A stretch of 64,000 nt of DNA, taken from contig NZ_LMQM01000012.1 of assembly GCF_001424145.1 (NCBI RefSeq), forward strand, positions 434,745 through 498,744. Reading direction: 5' to 3'. Shown one piece after another: positions 35,418 through 43,755 of the stretch. This DNA is from Chryseobacterium sp. Leaf404 (GTDB lineage: Bacteria > Bacteroidota > Bacteroidia > Flavobacteriales > Weeksellaceae). The position numbers were made by a program, and so were the translations under genes. Under the pieces are notes generated by a model. The model was not told where the DNA came from, did not search any database, and was given only the letters and a program-made list of their open reading frames with translations. Position 1 is the stretch's first letter; the number at the start of each line of letters is the position of its first letter.

Positions 35418-35449
35418 AACTTTTTTGCAAATTTGTTTAAAATAAATTC

Positions 35450-35965
35450 ATGATAATTTCACTGGTTGGATACATGGGGAGCGGCAAATCTCACATTTCC
35501 AAAATCTTAAGCGACGAAATAAATTTTAAACTTTTAGACCTCGACAGAGAGATTTCTAAGCGTCTGAAAATGCCAATTCCCGAAATTTTTGAAAAAAAAG
35601 GAGAAATTTTCTTCAGGAAGAAAGAAAGAGAAGTTTTGGAAGAAATTCTGGTGACAGAAGAAAATACTGTTTTAAGCCTGGGTGGTGGCACGCCGGCTTA
35701 TTATAATAATATGGAAATAATAAATCTCAATTCTAAAAGTGTATTCCTGAAGGCCAATATCGGAACTTTAGTTGCAAGACTTTCGAAGCAGAAAGAAAAA
35801 AGACCTCTGGTTGCGAACATTTCAGAAGAGGATCTTCCGGAATTTATTGCAAAACATCTCTTTGAGAGAAACGCTTTTTATTCCAAATCACAATTTGTAA
35901 TTAGTACTGATGGTAAAAATCCTGAAGACATCGTTTCTGAGATAAAAGAAAAACTCTACCTGTGA
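35450..35965 (+). CDS. aroK: Shikimate kinase
   Basis: Phosphorylates shikimate in the chorismate pathway. The 171 residues include the P-loop GYMGSGKS (7-14), the DxD-type D-L-D-R-E substrate segment (LLDLDREISKRL, about 29-40), FFRKKEREVL (53-62) and LSLGGGTPAYYNN (about 73-85, the GGG motif that binds shikimate), plus RPL for the lid. It is divergent from the tRNA array. aroK and aroL cannot be told apart; the usual single flavobacterial gene is aroK. Confidence 0.93.
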   Translation: MIISLVGYMGSGKSHISKILSDEINFKLLDLDREISKRLKMPIPEIFEKKGEIFFRKKEREVLEEILVTEENTVLSLGGGTPAYYNNMEIINLNSKSVFLKANIGTLVARLSKQKEKRPLVANISEEDLPEFIAKHLFERNAFYSKSQFVISTDGKNPEDIVSEIKEKLYL

Positions 35966-35982
35966 GGTAAAGTTTCGGTAAA

Positions 35983-36420
35983 TTAATCTTCTTTTTGGTC
36001 TTCAGAACCGGATTCTCCAAAGAAATCATCCCAATCTGTAAAATCAGGATCGATGTCATTCCCGGAATAACCGTCAATGTCACGGCGGTCTTTCTTGGTA
36101 GGTCTGCCCTCACCCTTTCCTCTGTAATAGTTTTGAGATTCACGGCGAAGCTTGAGCAATTCGATCTGTTCTTTATCTGTGATGTCTTTAATATGCAAAG
36201 GCACCAATTTGGCTCCCATTCTGCTTTTAGGAATTTGAAGAACCTTAATTTTATAATCGATCTGGTTTTTTCTGACCTGAATGACATCACCTTCTTTTAC
36301 TTCTCTTGAAGCCTTTACCACAGCACCTCCAATGGTTACTCTGTTTTTTTTGATTTCATCTGCAGAGACTGTTCTCGTTTTATAAAACCGAATACTCCAC
36401 AAAAATTTATCTATTCTCAT
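35983..36420 (-). CDS. S4-domain RNA-binding protein (Hsp15-like)
   Basis: A 145-residue protein with an N-terminal S4 RNA-binding domain: MRIDKFLWSIRFYKTRT (1-17), then a second half NRVTIGGAVVKASREVKEG (25-43). The C-terminal part is acidic (DPDFTDWDDFFGESG). It resembles the Hsp15/HslR ribosome-rescue group, which binds free 50S subunits holding a nascent chain, but the paralogue is not certain. It is divergent from the lipoprotein that follows; start codons are 53 nt apart. Confidence 0.8.
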   Translation of the reverse strand: MRIDKFLWSIRFYKTRTVSADEIKKNRVTIGGAVVKASREVKEGDVIQVRKNQIDYKIKVLQIPKSRMGAKLVPLHIKDITDKEQIELLKLRRESQNYYRGKGEGRPTKKDRRDIDGYSGNDIDPDFTDWDDFFGESGSEDQKED

Positions 36421-36429
36421 TATTTTTTA

Positions 36430-36437
36430 TACTTTTG
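36430..36437 (+). promoter_or_regulatory. Promoter -7 element of the lipoprotein gene at 36474
   Basis: TACTTTTG; a leader of about 30 nt to the ATG. Confidence 0.45.
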
Positions 36438-36473
36438 TCGATAATTATCTGTAAAGTAAGTAAAGTTTTTAAA

Positions 36474-37214
36474 ATGAAGAAAATATTTTTATATCTAATC
36501 GCTGGATCAATCACTTTTTCAGCCTGTAAAAAAGATGACGAGGTACAAACTTATAAAGAGCCGGATGACATCAATGTGCAGAATAATTATGATAATGAGG
36601 CCATCCAAAAGTTTCTGGAAAACAATTATATGGATTCCCGCGGAAACGTAAAGCCTTTCAGCAGTACTGATGCAGCTGATGACAATGAGACAAAACTGAA
36701 AGATTTGAACCCTCAGACTACTCCATCCGGTGCGATATATATTATCCGGGCAACAGGACAGCCTAATCCGGGAACTACAATTGGTGACACCGATGTGATG
36801 AGGATTATGATGAGAGCAAAATCTTATCTTGCCTCAAGCACAGACGGGAATGTCACGTTTATCACCAGCTCTACATTTTCAGGATTTTCGCCACTTGATG
36901 AAACAGGCAATCCGGTTTCAGATCCTATTTTTTATTATTCTAAAAAATCTACAAGAGATGTCAGCGGAAAACCAAGAAGTTATTATGAAATGGAAGGTTT
37001 TCAGGAAGCAATCAGAAAGTTTAAAGCTTTTGATCAGCCAGATTCTGAAAATTACAATCTTCAGGGGGTAATTATTGTTCCGTCAAGAGCGGCATACGCA
37101 AGAGATGAGCATTTTTCTTTCGGCACTCAGTATGCATCGCCATATAGAAATTCAACTTTTATATTTAATCTTCAGGTGTATAAAAGTACAGCGAGAACTG
37201 CAGCTCAGGATTAA
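36474..37214 (+). CDS. Lipoprotein, unknown function
   Basis: The ATG at 36474 (MKKIFLYLIAGSITFSACK) gives 246 residues; the upstream in-frame start would read through the promoter. The lipobox is TFSAC (Cys 18), with a KKDDE-rich acidic linker after it, a pattern that in Flavobacteriia often marks surface-directed lipoproteins. The remaining sequence is mainly beta-strand and looks like a conserved domain in Bacteroidota, but I cannot name it. It ends with a strong terminator and is monocistronic. Confidence 0.7.
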   Translation: MKKIFLYLIAGSITFSACKKDDEVQTYKEPDDINVQNNYDNEAIQKFLENNYMDSRGNVKPFSSTDAADDNETKLKDLNPQTTPSGAIYIIRATGQPNPGTTIGDTDVMRIMMRAKSYLASSTDGNVTFITSSTFSGFSPLDETGNPVSDPIFYYSKKSTRDVSGKPRSYYEMEGFQEAIRKFKAFDQPDSENYNLQGVIIVPSRAAYARDEHFSFGTQYASPYRNSTFIFNLQVYKSTARTAAQD

Positions 37215-37236
37215 TATTTCAAAAATATATTTTACA

Positions 37237-37270
37237 AAAAATGCTTCGCCAATAACGAAGCATTTTTTTA
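37237..37270 (+). terminator. Terminator after the lipoprotein gene
   Basis: Stem AAAATGCTTCG / CGAAGCATTTT, 7-nt loop, T run. Confidence 0.88.
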
Positions 37271-37316
37271 TTTAATCTGAAGCCGAATCCCGCACGCCCG
37301 GACCTGAATGGAGCTT

Positions 37317-37372
37317 GTCCTTGCGAGGAAGGAAGCAATCTGTTGTGAGATTGCTTCGTTTCTCGCAAGGAC
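37317..37372. repeat. Long palindromic repeat (CTTGCGAGGAA...AGCAATCT type)
   Basis: Left arm 37317-37341 (GTCCTTGCGAG...GCAATCT) and right arm 37348-37372 pair at 23 of 25 positions around a 6-nt loop. The arm sequence resembles dispersed palindromes found in many unrelated bacteria (short MITE or REP-like elements). No protein is encoded. It lies between the lipoprotein terminator and the glutamate-synthase-like gene. Confidence 0.75.
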
Positions 37373-37445
37373 GGCGGGAATCCTTCTGCAAAGCTCAGGA
37401 TAAATTAGGGAGGAAACAGGCGCATAAAAATTCAGACAACACTTT

Positions 37446-38951
37446 CTATTTTCTTACATTCCCAAGTATATCCGGGAAATAATGGTCTGAAAGGTGTTCA
37501 AACTCATCACCTCGCATAAACATTGAGGCATCAACTTCTTCGTAAGATTCTCTTCCTGCTGCAGCGATTAATTCGTTACACGTGTGTAGCGTATTTTTGT
37601 GGAAATGATACACTCTTTCCGCTTTATCGGTGACATCCAAACCTTTAATGAGCATTTTATCCTGTGTTGCAACACCCGTGGGGCAGTTGTTGTTATTGCA
37701 TCTTAGCGCCTGAATGCAGCCTAAGGAAAACATAAATCCTCTGGCATTATTACACATATCCGCTCCCATTGCTACCGCTCTCAAAATGTCTAAACTTGTG
37801 AGCACTTTTCCGCTGGCAATGACTCTTAGTTTTTCTCTTAAATTATAATTTTTAAGTGTTCTGTTGACAAAAATGAGCGCGGGTTCTAAGGGCATTCCTA
37901 CTCCATCAGAAAATTCTGGTGGTGCTGCGCCTGTTCCCCCTTCTGCTCCGTCAACTGTTATGAAATCAGGGTAAATTTTTAAAACATTCATCTGAAAGCA
38001 GATGTCTTCAAATTCTTTGGTATCCCCTATACACAGTTTAAATCCTACAGGCTTCCCTCCTGAAAGTTCACGTAAATTCTGCACAAATTTTAATAAACCT
38101 GCACCATCAGAAAAAGACGAGTGCGATGGCGGTGATAAGATTGTTACTCCCGGCTTTACGTGACGGATTTTTGCAATCTCCGGCGTATTTTTCACTCCGG
38201 GCAAAACTCCACCGTGACCCGGTTTTGCGCCTTGAGAAAGTTTAATCTCAATCATTTTGACGTTGGGAAGAGTCGCATATTGCGTAAACAGATTAGGATC
38301 GAATTTCCCTTCTTCATCTCTGCATCCAAAATATCCAGTTCCAATTTGCCAGCAAAGATCTCCGCCTTCCAAATGATGGGGCGAAATACCGCCTTCACCT
38401 GTGTTATGATAAAAATTTCCTTTTTTAGCACCTCTGTTTAAAGAAATCTGAGCTCTGTCGCTCAACGCACCAAAACTCATCGCTGAAATATTAAAAAGTG
38501 ACGCGTGATAAGGTTGCGTACACTGTTCGCCACCCACCCAAACTCTCGGCAGTTCTTCTTTCGGTGATTTCGCATAGATCGAATGTTTTATCCCTTCATA
38601 TTTTCTGTGATTTACTTCAAGCTGAGTCCCAAAAGGCATTGTATCACTTAAATTTTTTGCACGTCTGTATACTGCTGAACGCTGATTTCTCGGAAACGGT
38701 TTTCCGTCTGTTTCTCTTTCGATAAAATACTGTTGCATCTCGGGAGAAATTCCTTCAAAGAAATATCTGAAATATCCTAAAACAGGGAAGTTTCTAAGGA
38801 TAGCATGTTTAGTTTGATAGGTATTGTAAACTCCCAGCGCATAAACTGCTGTTAAAAATATCGGTATCCAGTAGTGAGCTTTGATGAGCAGCGCAATAAT
38901 CCAGGTTGCAATGACCAACACCAAACCCCAAGATAAAAACTTATCTCTCAT
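37446..38951 (-). CDS. FMN-binding glutamate synthase-like protein, membrane anchored
   Basis: 501 residues. Two N-terminal transmembrane helices (about 7-24 and 29-45) precede a GltB-type alpha/beta barrel with FMN site: VEGGTGAAPPEFSDGVG (about 322-338), RVIASGKVLTSLDILRAVAM and the 3Fe-4S cysteines GCIQALRCNNNNCPTG (about 428-443). The glutamine amidotransferase domain and the GltD partner are both absent, so it probably does not make glutamate by itself. Such stand-alone proteins are common in Bacteroidota and have an unknown electron acceptor. It follows mtaB by 56 nt. Confidence 0.85.
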   Translation of the reverse strand: MRDKFLSWGLVLVIATWIIALLIKAHYWIPIFLTAVYALGVYNTYQTKHAILRNFPVLGYFRYFFEGISPEMQQYFIERETDGKPFPRNQRSAVYRRAKNLSDTMPFGTQLEVNHRKYEGIKHSIYAKSPKEELPRVWVGGEQCTQPYHASLFNISAMSFGALSDRAQISLNRGAKKGNFYHNTGEGGISPHHLEGGDLCWQIGTGYFGCRDEEGKFDPNLFTQYATLPNVKMIEIKLSQGAKPGHGGVLPGVKNTPEIAKIRHVKPGVTILSPPSHSSFSDGAGLLKFVQNLRELSGGKPVGFKLCIGDTKEFEDICFQMNVLKIYPDFITVDGAEGGTGAAPPEFSDGVGMPLEPALIFVNRTLKNYNLREKLRVIASGKVLTSLDILRAVAMGADMCNNARGFMFSLGCIQALRCNNNNCPTGVATQDKMLIKGLDVTDKAERVYHFHKNTLHTCNELIAAAGRESYEEVDASMFMRGDEFEHLSDHYFPDILGNVRK

Positions 38952-39007
38952 AAAAATGTAGATTTAAAAAGTTAAAAAATAAAAATAGTGGAAATACAGC
39001 AAAAAGA

Positions 39008-40354
39008 CTATGCTTTTGCTAAAAAACTTTCGTAAGACGATTGCACAGATACCGTGCCATCTGACAGGATTTTCTCTAAATTTAAAAATTCAATCTGATT
39101 TACGAAAGATTCGTCAAAATCTTTCTGCACTCTCACATAATTTTCTGTGAAGCCGTACATTTTTCCGTCTTTATTTTCGTGTTCCCATAGTACGGGTAAT
39201 GTTTGACCGAGCTGGCTTTGGTAGAATGACATTTTCTTCTTCTCTGAAAGAATTCTCAGCATTTTGTTGCGTCTTTTTCTCTCCGGAATCGGTACTGCGC
39301 CATCCATTTCCGAGGCTTCGGTATTTTCTCTTTCGGAATACGTAAAAACGTGTAAATAACTTATCGGAAGTTCATTCAGAAAATTATAAGTTTCCATGAA
39401 TAATTCTTCCGTTTCTCCCGGAAAACCCACGATGACGTCAACGCCAATTGCTGCATGAGGCATCACCTCACGAATTTTGCTCACTCTCTCGCTGTATAAT
39501 TTCGTCATGTAACGGCGCTTCATTTTTTTCAGTAAATCATCGCTTCCAGACTGCAGCGGAATGTGGAAATGCGGAACAAAACTTCTGCTTTTCGAAACCA
39601 GTTCGATGCTTTCATCCTTCAGAAGATTCGGTTCTATCGATGAAATACGGATTCTTTCTATGCCGTTAACCTCATCCAGTTCTTTTATTAAATCTAAAAA
39701 AGTATGCTCGTGTCTCTTGTTTCCAAATTCACCTTTACCGTAATCGCCAATGTTGACGCCGGTTAAAACTATTTCTTTAATGCCTCTTGCTGCAATTTCT
39801 TTTGCATTTTTCAAAACATTTTCGATGGTGTCTGAACGGGAAATCCCTCTGGCTAAAGGAATTGTGCAGTAGGTACATTTGTAATCACAACCATCCTGAA
39901 CTTTCAGAAAAGCTCTGGTTCTGTCGCCAATAGAATAACTTCCTATAAAAAAATCAGTTTCTTCAATTTCACATGAGTGCACAACACCTTCGCTTTCAGA
40001 CTTTTCCAAATCATCCAGATAACTCAGAATGTTGAATTTTTCTTTGGCTCCCAAAACCAAATCCACTCCTGTAATCTGAGAAATTTCTTCAGGTTTGAGC
40101 TGAGCATAGCAACCGACAATCACCACCAAACCTTCCGGATTGGCTTTCATCGCTCTTTTTACATGAAGTTTACATTCGCGGTCTGCATTTTCTGTAACTG
40201 AACACGTATTGATTACATAAACATCTGCTCTATCATCAAAACTCACCTTATCGTAACCAGCATCTGTTAATTGACGGGCAATAGTAGATGTTTCTGCAAA
40301 ATTTAATTTACAGCCAAGGGTATGAAATGCGGCAGTTTTGTGAATATGAGACAT
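39008..40354 (-). CDS. mtaB: tRNA (t6A37) C2-methylthiotransferase
   Basis: Radical-SAM methylthiotransferase that converts t6A37 to ms2t6A37. The 448 residues contain the N-terminal MTTase domain with three Fe-S cysteines (TLGCKLNFAET; NTCSVTENAD; VGCYAQLKPEE), the radical SAM motif DGCDYKCTYCTIPLARG (about 150-166, CxxxCxxC) and a C-terminal region in place of a long TRAM domain. This matches MtaB more closely than MiaB or RimO. Its substrate is made by TsaD (18115). The -7 element TATCTTTG is at 40380-40387 on the minus strand. Confidence 0.9.
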   Translation of the reverse strand: MSHIHKTAAFHTLGCKLNFAETSTIARQLTDAGYDKVSFDDRADVYVINTCSVTENADRECKLHVKRAMKANPEGLVVIVGCYAQLKPEEISQITGVDLVLGAKEKFNILSYLDDLEKSESEGVVHSCEIEETDFFIGSYSIGDRTRAFLKVQDGCDYKCTYCTIPLARGISRSDTIENVLKNAKEIAARGIKEIVLTGVNIGDYGKGEFGNKRHEHTFLDLIKELDEVNGIERIRISSIEPNLLKDESIELVSKSRSFVPHFHIPLQSGSDDLLKKMKRRYMTKLYSERVSKIREVMPHAAIGVDVIVGFPGETEELFMETYNFLNELPISYLHVFTYSERENTEASEMDGAVPIPERKRRNKMLRILSEKKKMSFYQSQLGQTLPVLWEHENKDGKMYGFTENYVRVQKDFDESFVNQIEFLNLEKILSDGTVSVQSSYESFLAKA

Positions 40355-40463
40355 TTAAGACGATTAAAAATTGTGGATGCAAAGATAATCAATTTAATAT
40401 GAATTCTAAATTGATTGTATTGTTCCGAGGCGAAACGGATTTCCGGACTGGAGAATTTTAATA

Positions 40464-41039
40464 TTAAAAACAATCACTTTCCTGCAAATCGCTGATGCAT
40501 TGTTCTCTGATGTTCCAGATTTCATCTAAACTGTAGGGAATTTTCTCTTTGAGAATCCAGTTTCTGAGAAAATTTTTGTGAAAAGCAATTTTCTGGTCAA
40601 AAATTTCATTAAACTCTATTTCCTTTTCAATCAGTATTTTATTTTTAAACTGACTGTAGTTTGAACCGGGTTTGGTAAAATCAAAATATTCATCATCGAT
40701 TTTCAGGTAATTGTGAGCTTCCGGAATGTAATTCAGATTAAATTTTTCTAAAGTTTTTTTAATTTTTCCGGTGTAGTAAGCATCCATTTTGAAGATACCG
40801 AGAATTAATTTCACATCAGACAGATTGTTTTCTAAAGCCAGTTTTCGCAGGGTTGCGTGTTTCGTGCTACAGGTTCCGCCCAAATCATCAAAGACACATT
40901 GGATGTTATTTTTATCTGAATTTCTTTTGTATGGCAGTTTAGAAATGTATTGACAGGCGTCTCGAAAATCTGAGATATTTCTCTCTAAAAACAGATCAGA
41001 AATAATTTTTCCGCTCTTATCTATGTTAAAATTTTTCAT
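40464..41039 (-). CDS. Orphan protein, transglutaminase-like fold candidate
   Basis: I do not know this family by name. The 191 residues contain what looks like a papain/transglutaminase-type triad in the right order: C57 in GGTCSTKHATL (a Gly-rich loop and helix start), H109 in EAHNYLKIDDEYFDF, and D120 in YFDFT. There is no signal peptide or membrane segment. The gene is alone: the upstream gene is divergent and mtaB ends 110 nt away. An alternative is a structural protein that has kept the motif by chance. No promoter element was seen. Confidence 0.55.
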   Translation of the reverse strand: MKNFNIDKSGKIISDLFLERNISDFRDACQYISKLPYKRNSDKNNIQCVFDDLGGTCSTKHATLRKLALENNLSDVKLILGIFKMDAYYTGKIKKTLEKFNLNYIPEAHNYLKIDDEYFDFTKPGSNYSQFKNKILIEKEIEFNEIFDQKIAFHKNFLRNWILKEKIPYSLDEIWNIREQCISDLQESDCF

Positions 41040-41137
41040 TCAGATAAATAATTTTCAGACTTTCGCTAATGTATCAAACCAATATTTGCTAAAACCAATA
41101 TAGTATTTTTCACGTATATAACAGTAAATTGCCGCCT

Positions 41138-41497
41138 ATGAATTGTAAGATAAGCCATTTTATGCAGGATTTGAACTCCCTAAGTCTTCAAGAACTTGAA
41201 AAATGGTTTACTGATGAAACTGTAATCTGGATTCCGCCCGCTAAAGAGATTTCCGGGAAAACCCGTATATTGGCTTTATTCAGAGCTATTTTCAGAAGAT
41301 ATGAAAATATAGAATGGAGTGTTTCTGAAATTTTCAGTTTAGGAAATGATAAATACTTCTATCTTACTGATTCTCTGGGAAATCTTTCAGGAAGAGATCC
41401 TTACAGAAATCAGATTTGCACACTTATACAGTTTTCAGAATCCGGTAAAATTTTATATCTGTCAGATTATTTCAAGGACACCGAAACATTCAGTTAA
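41138..41497 (+). CDS. SnoaL/NTF2-like small protein
   Basis: 119 residues from the ATG at 41138 (MNCKISHFMQDLNSLSL); a TTG start three codons earlier is possible. The pattern fits the cone-like SnoaL fold: helix ELEKWFTDETVIWIPP, ALFRAIFRRYENIEWSV, and C-terminal ICTLIQFSESGKILYLSDYF, with the typical aspartate/tryptophan pocket. Function and ligand are unknown. It is convergent with the T9SS cargo gene, sharing a bidirectional terminator. Confidence 0.65.
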   Translation: MNCKISHFMQDLNSLSLQELEKWFTDETVIWIPPAKEISGKTRILALFRAIFRRYENIEWSVSEIFSLGNDKYFYLTDSLGNLSGRDPYRNQICTLIQFSESGKILYLSDYFKDTETFS

Positions 41498-41524
41498 AAA
41501 GCCATCTCTAACGAAATGGCTTTT
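41497..41524. terminator. Bidirectional terminator between convergent genes
   Basis: Stem AAAAGCCAT / ATGGCTTTT with a 10-nt loop and T runs on both strands. Confidence 0.82.
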
Positions 41525-41544
41525 ATCAATTAATTGTAATATTA

Positions 41545-43647
41545 TCACTCCCGGTTTTTAAGTAAAATCCATCCTGAGTATTTTACAGGTGTATTGTTTC
41601 TTTTCGGCTCATTCCATGTGAATGAGAACCAGTAATTTCCGGTAAGAATGTTCTTGTTTCCTGCGGTACCATCCCATTTGTAGTCATTAAACCTGTCTGC
41701 TGTGAAAAGTTTATTTCCATACCTGTCATATACCGTGAATACGAGATTTGTTTTGTAAGCCAGTGCAGAATAATCTACAAAATCATTCAGCCCGTCACCG
41801 TTTGGTGTAATGGCATTAACGATGTTTGGAACTGTAATTTCTATTTCAACTTCCTCACAATCATTGGCATCTTTCACATAGACAGTCTGTTCGCCTCTTT
41901 TCACACCCGTAAATATGTTAGAATCCTGCCAGTTTACGCCATCCATAGAGTATCTGTAAGGTGCTTTTCCTCCGGAAACATTTATAACAACTTTCTGAAA
42001 AGTAATATCAATACTGGTAATTACAGGTTGTGTGTATGGTAAAACTTTTACATTCTGAAGAGCAAAACAGTTTCCGGACTGAAGAATCACCGAGTAAAGT
42101 CCAACAGGAAGACCAGAAACCGCCTGCGTAGTTGCCCCTGTACTCCACTCATAAGAATCGAAACCAGGCCCTGCGTCTAAGGTAGCACGGTCATCAATAC
42201 AGATGACCTGGTCTTTCAGAACTGTAGAATATTTCGGAGGTAAAACAGTTAAAGTAATTTTATAAATGGTATAGCAGTTTACATTATCATAAACCCCCAG
42301 ATACACTACTCCATTTCCTGAAACGTATGTGTTAGCCGGAGAGATCTCATTGCTTCCTGCCTGTGCATCTGCCAGTGACGGATAATATTTTTTTACCGCT
42401 CCCGGCAAAGTAGTTACGCTGGCAAGAGTAAGATTAAATGTTCCTGTATTGGGAGTACCCGGATTTCCGCAGGATTCTAAAGTTAAATTAACGGTAGAGT
42501 ATTTTGGCGGAACCACTTTCAACGTAATTTTTACAATATTGAAACATCCGGAAACATCAGAAACTTTTACATAAGCAAAACCATTTGCAGAGAGATAAGC
42601 CGTGCCCGGAATAATTTCGTTGGTACCCGTCTGGGCACTTGCAAGGGAAGGATAATATTTTTTACTCACTCCAGGCTGATTGGTTACATTGGCAAGAGTT
42701 AGATTGAAAGTTCCGATATTTGGCGTACCTACATTCGGGCAGACTTCTAAACTTCCGTCATAAGCCGTTATTGCCCCCTGTTTAAATTTAAATTTCCCTA
42801 TCTCCCTGCAGAAATTGATGGGGTTTGTAGGATTCAGGGGATCCTGGTAATGTACGCTGTAATAATAAACGGAAGTAGTATTTACCGCAACTGGAGCTAT
42901 AATTGGGTTTGCTCCTGAAATTGCATCGTTTTGATTATTGTGATAAGAAACAACAAAATTGCTGTTTCCATTTAAAATTCCCGGTGTTAAAGAGCTGAAA
43001 TTAAAAACCGTTGGGTTTGTACAGATTAAAATCTCTCTTGGATCAGAAGGATTTAAGGCAGGAACGCCTGGCGGCACAAGAGGAAACTGCAGTATTGCAG
43101 GATCTGTAAACGGTGAGGCCAGCGAAGCTGTTCCTCCCCAAGTGAGCGTGAAAGGTGACACATTGGTACTTGCACCTCCCTGAAAATTATCTAAGTACAA
43201 AAAATACGTTTCACCGGCAATCACATCCATATATTTGCAATACGGGATAAGAGATCCACCCGCAGCAGTGGTGTTGGTATTAGTCATATTCAAACCGGTA
43301 TCCGGGCTTACCCCAATTACTGTTGCAGCATTGCACCGGATGGGGAAACCTAAACTTCCACACGTTGTGTTGGGGCCATAGACCGCCCAGTCATAATCTA
43401 CTGTAGGATCTGCAGGATTGATCACGAACGTAAGTGTTCCACTGGTTGCAATTTTAAATTTATACCAGATAGAATTGTGCTCACCCGTGCTGAGACAATC
43501 GCCCAGAGTTTCGTTGATGTTTCCGATGCCTGTGGGACTGTATGTAATGCTGGAGTTTCCGCATACACCTAAAGCGGTAACGCAGTCTCCCTGAGAATAA
43601 TAGAAATTTGAAATGATGATTAAGAGAAACAGTACAGTTTTTTTCAT
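41545..43647 (-). CDS. T9SS type B cargo with CHU_C sorting domain
   Basis: Large secreted adhesin-like or surface protein of 700 residues. The signal peptide is MKKTVLFLLIIISNFYYSQG. An N-terminal domain with paired cysteines (CVTALGVCGNSSITYSP) occupies about 20-150. Two tandem copies of about 90 residues (about 298-390 and 390-480) each carry VGTPNIGTFNLTLANVT-like repeats ending in VVPPKYST. The end has a gliding-motility-associated C-terminal domain of about 90 residues (ITPNGDGLNDFVDYSA, YDRYGNKLFTADRFNDYKWD), which directs export by the T9SS encoded at 24-30 kb. The -7 element is at 43670-43677 (minus strand). Cargo function is unknown. Confidence 0.88.
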   Translation of the reverse strand: MKKTVLFLLIIISNFYYSQGDCVTALGVCGNSSITYSPTGIGNINETLGDCLSTGEHNSIWYKFKIATSGTLTFVINPADPTVDYDWAVYGPNTTCGSLGFPIRCNAATVIGVSPDTGLNMTNTNTTAAGGSLIPYCKYMDVIAGETYFLYLDNFQGGASTNVSPFTLTWGGTASLASPFTDPAILQFPLVPPGVPALNPSDPREILICTNPTVFNFSSLTPGILNGNSNFVVSYHNNQNDAISGANPIIAPVAVNTTSVYYYSVHYQDPLNPTNPINFCREIGKFKFKQGAITAYDGSLEVCPNVGTPNIGTFNLTLANVTNQPGVSKKYYPSLASAQTGTNEIIPGTAYLSANGFAYVKVSDVSGCFNIVKITLKVVPPKYSTVNLTLESCGNPGTPNTGTFNLTLASVTTLPGAVKKYYPSLADAQAGSNEISPANTYVSGNGVVYLGVYDNVNCYTIYKITLTVLPPKYSTVLKDQVICIDDRATLDAGPGFDSYEWSTGATTQAVSGLPVGLYSVILQSGNCFALQNVKVLPYTQPVITSIDITFQKVVINVSGGKAPYRYSMDGVNWQDSNIFTGVKRGEQTVYVKDANDCEEVEIEITVPNIVNAITPNGDGLNDFVDYSALAYKTNLVFTVYDRYGNKLFTADRFNDYKWDGTAGNKNILTGNYWFSFTWNEPKRNNTPVKYSGWILLKNRE

Positions 43648-43755
43648 ACCCCAGTGTATTAGTTCGTATCAAATTTAAACAAATATTTAAACCTTTGCAA
43701 TAAAAGCGGTAGAATTTTGAATGTAATCCCTTAATTTTTAATAAATAAACAAATT

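Noticed and set aside
37317..37372. Terminator reading of the 25-bp palindrome
   Set aside because: No T run follows on either strand, and the preceding gene already has a terminator at 37237-37270.
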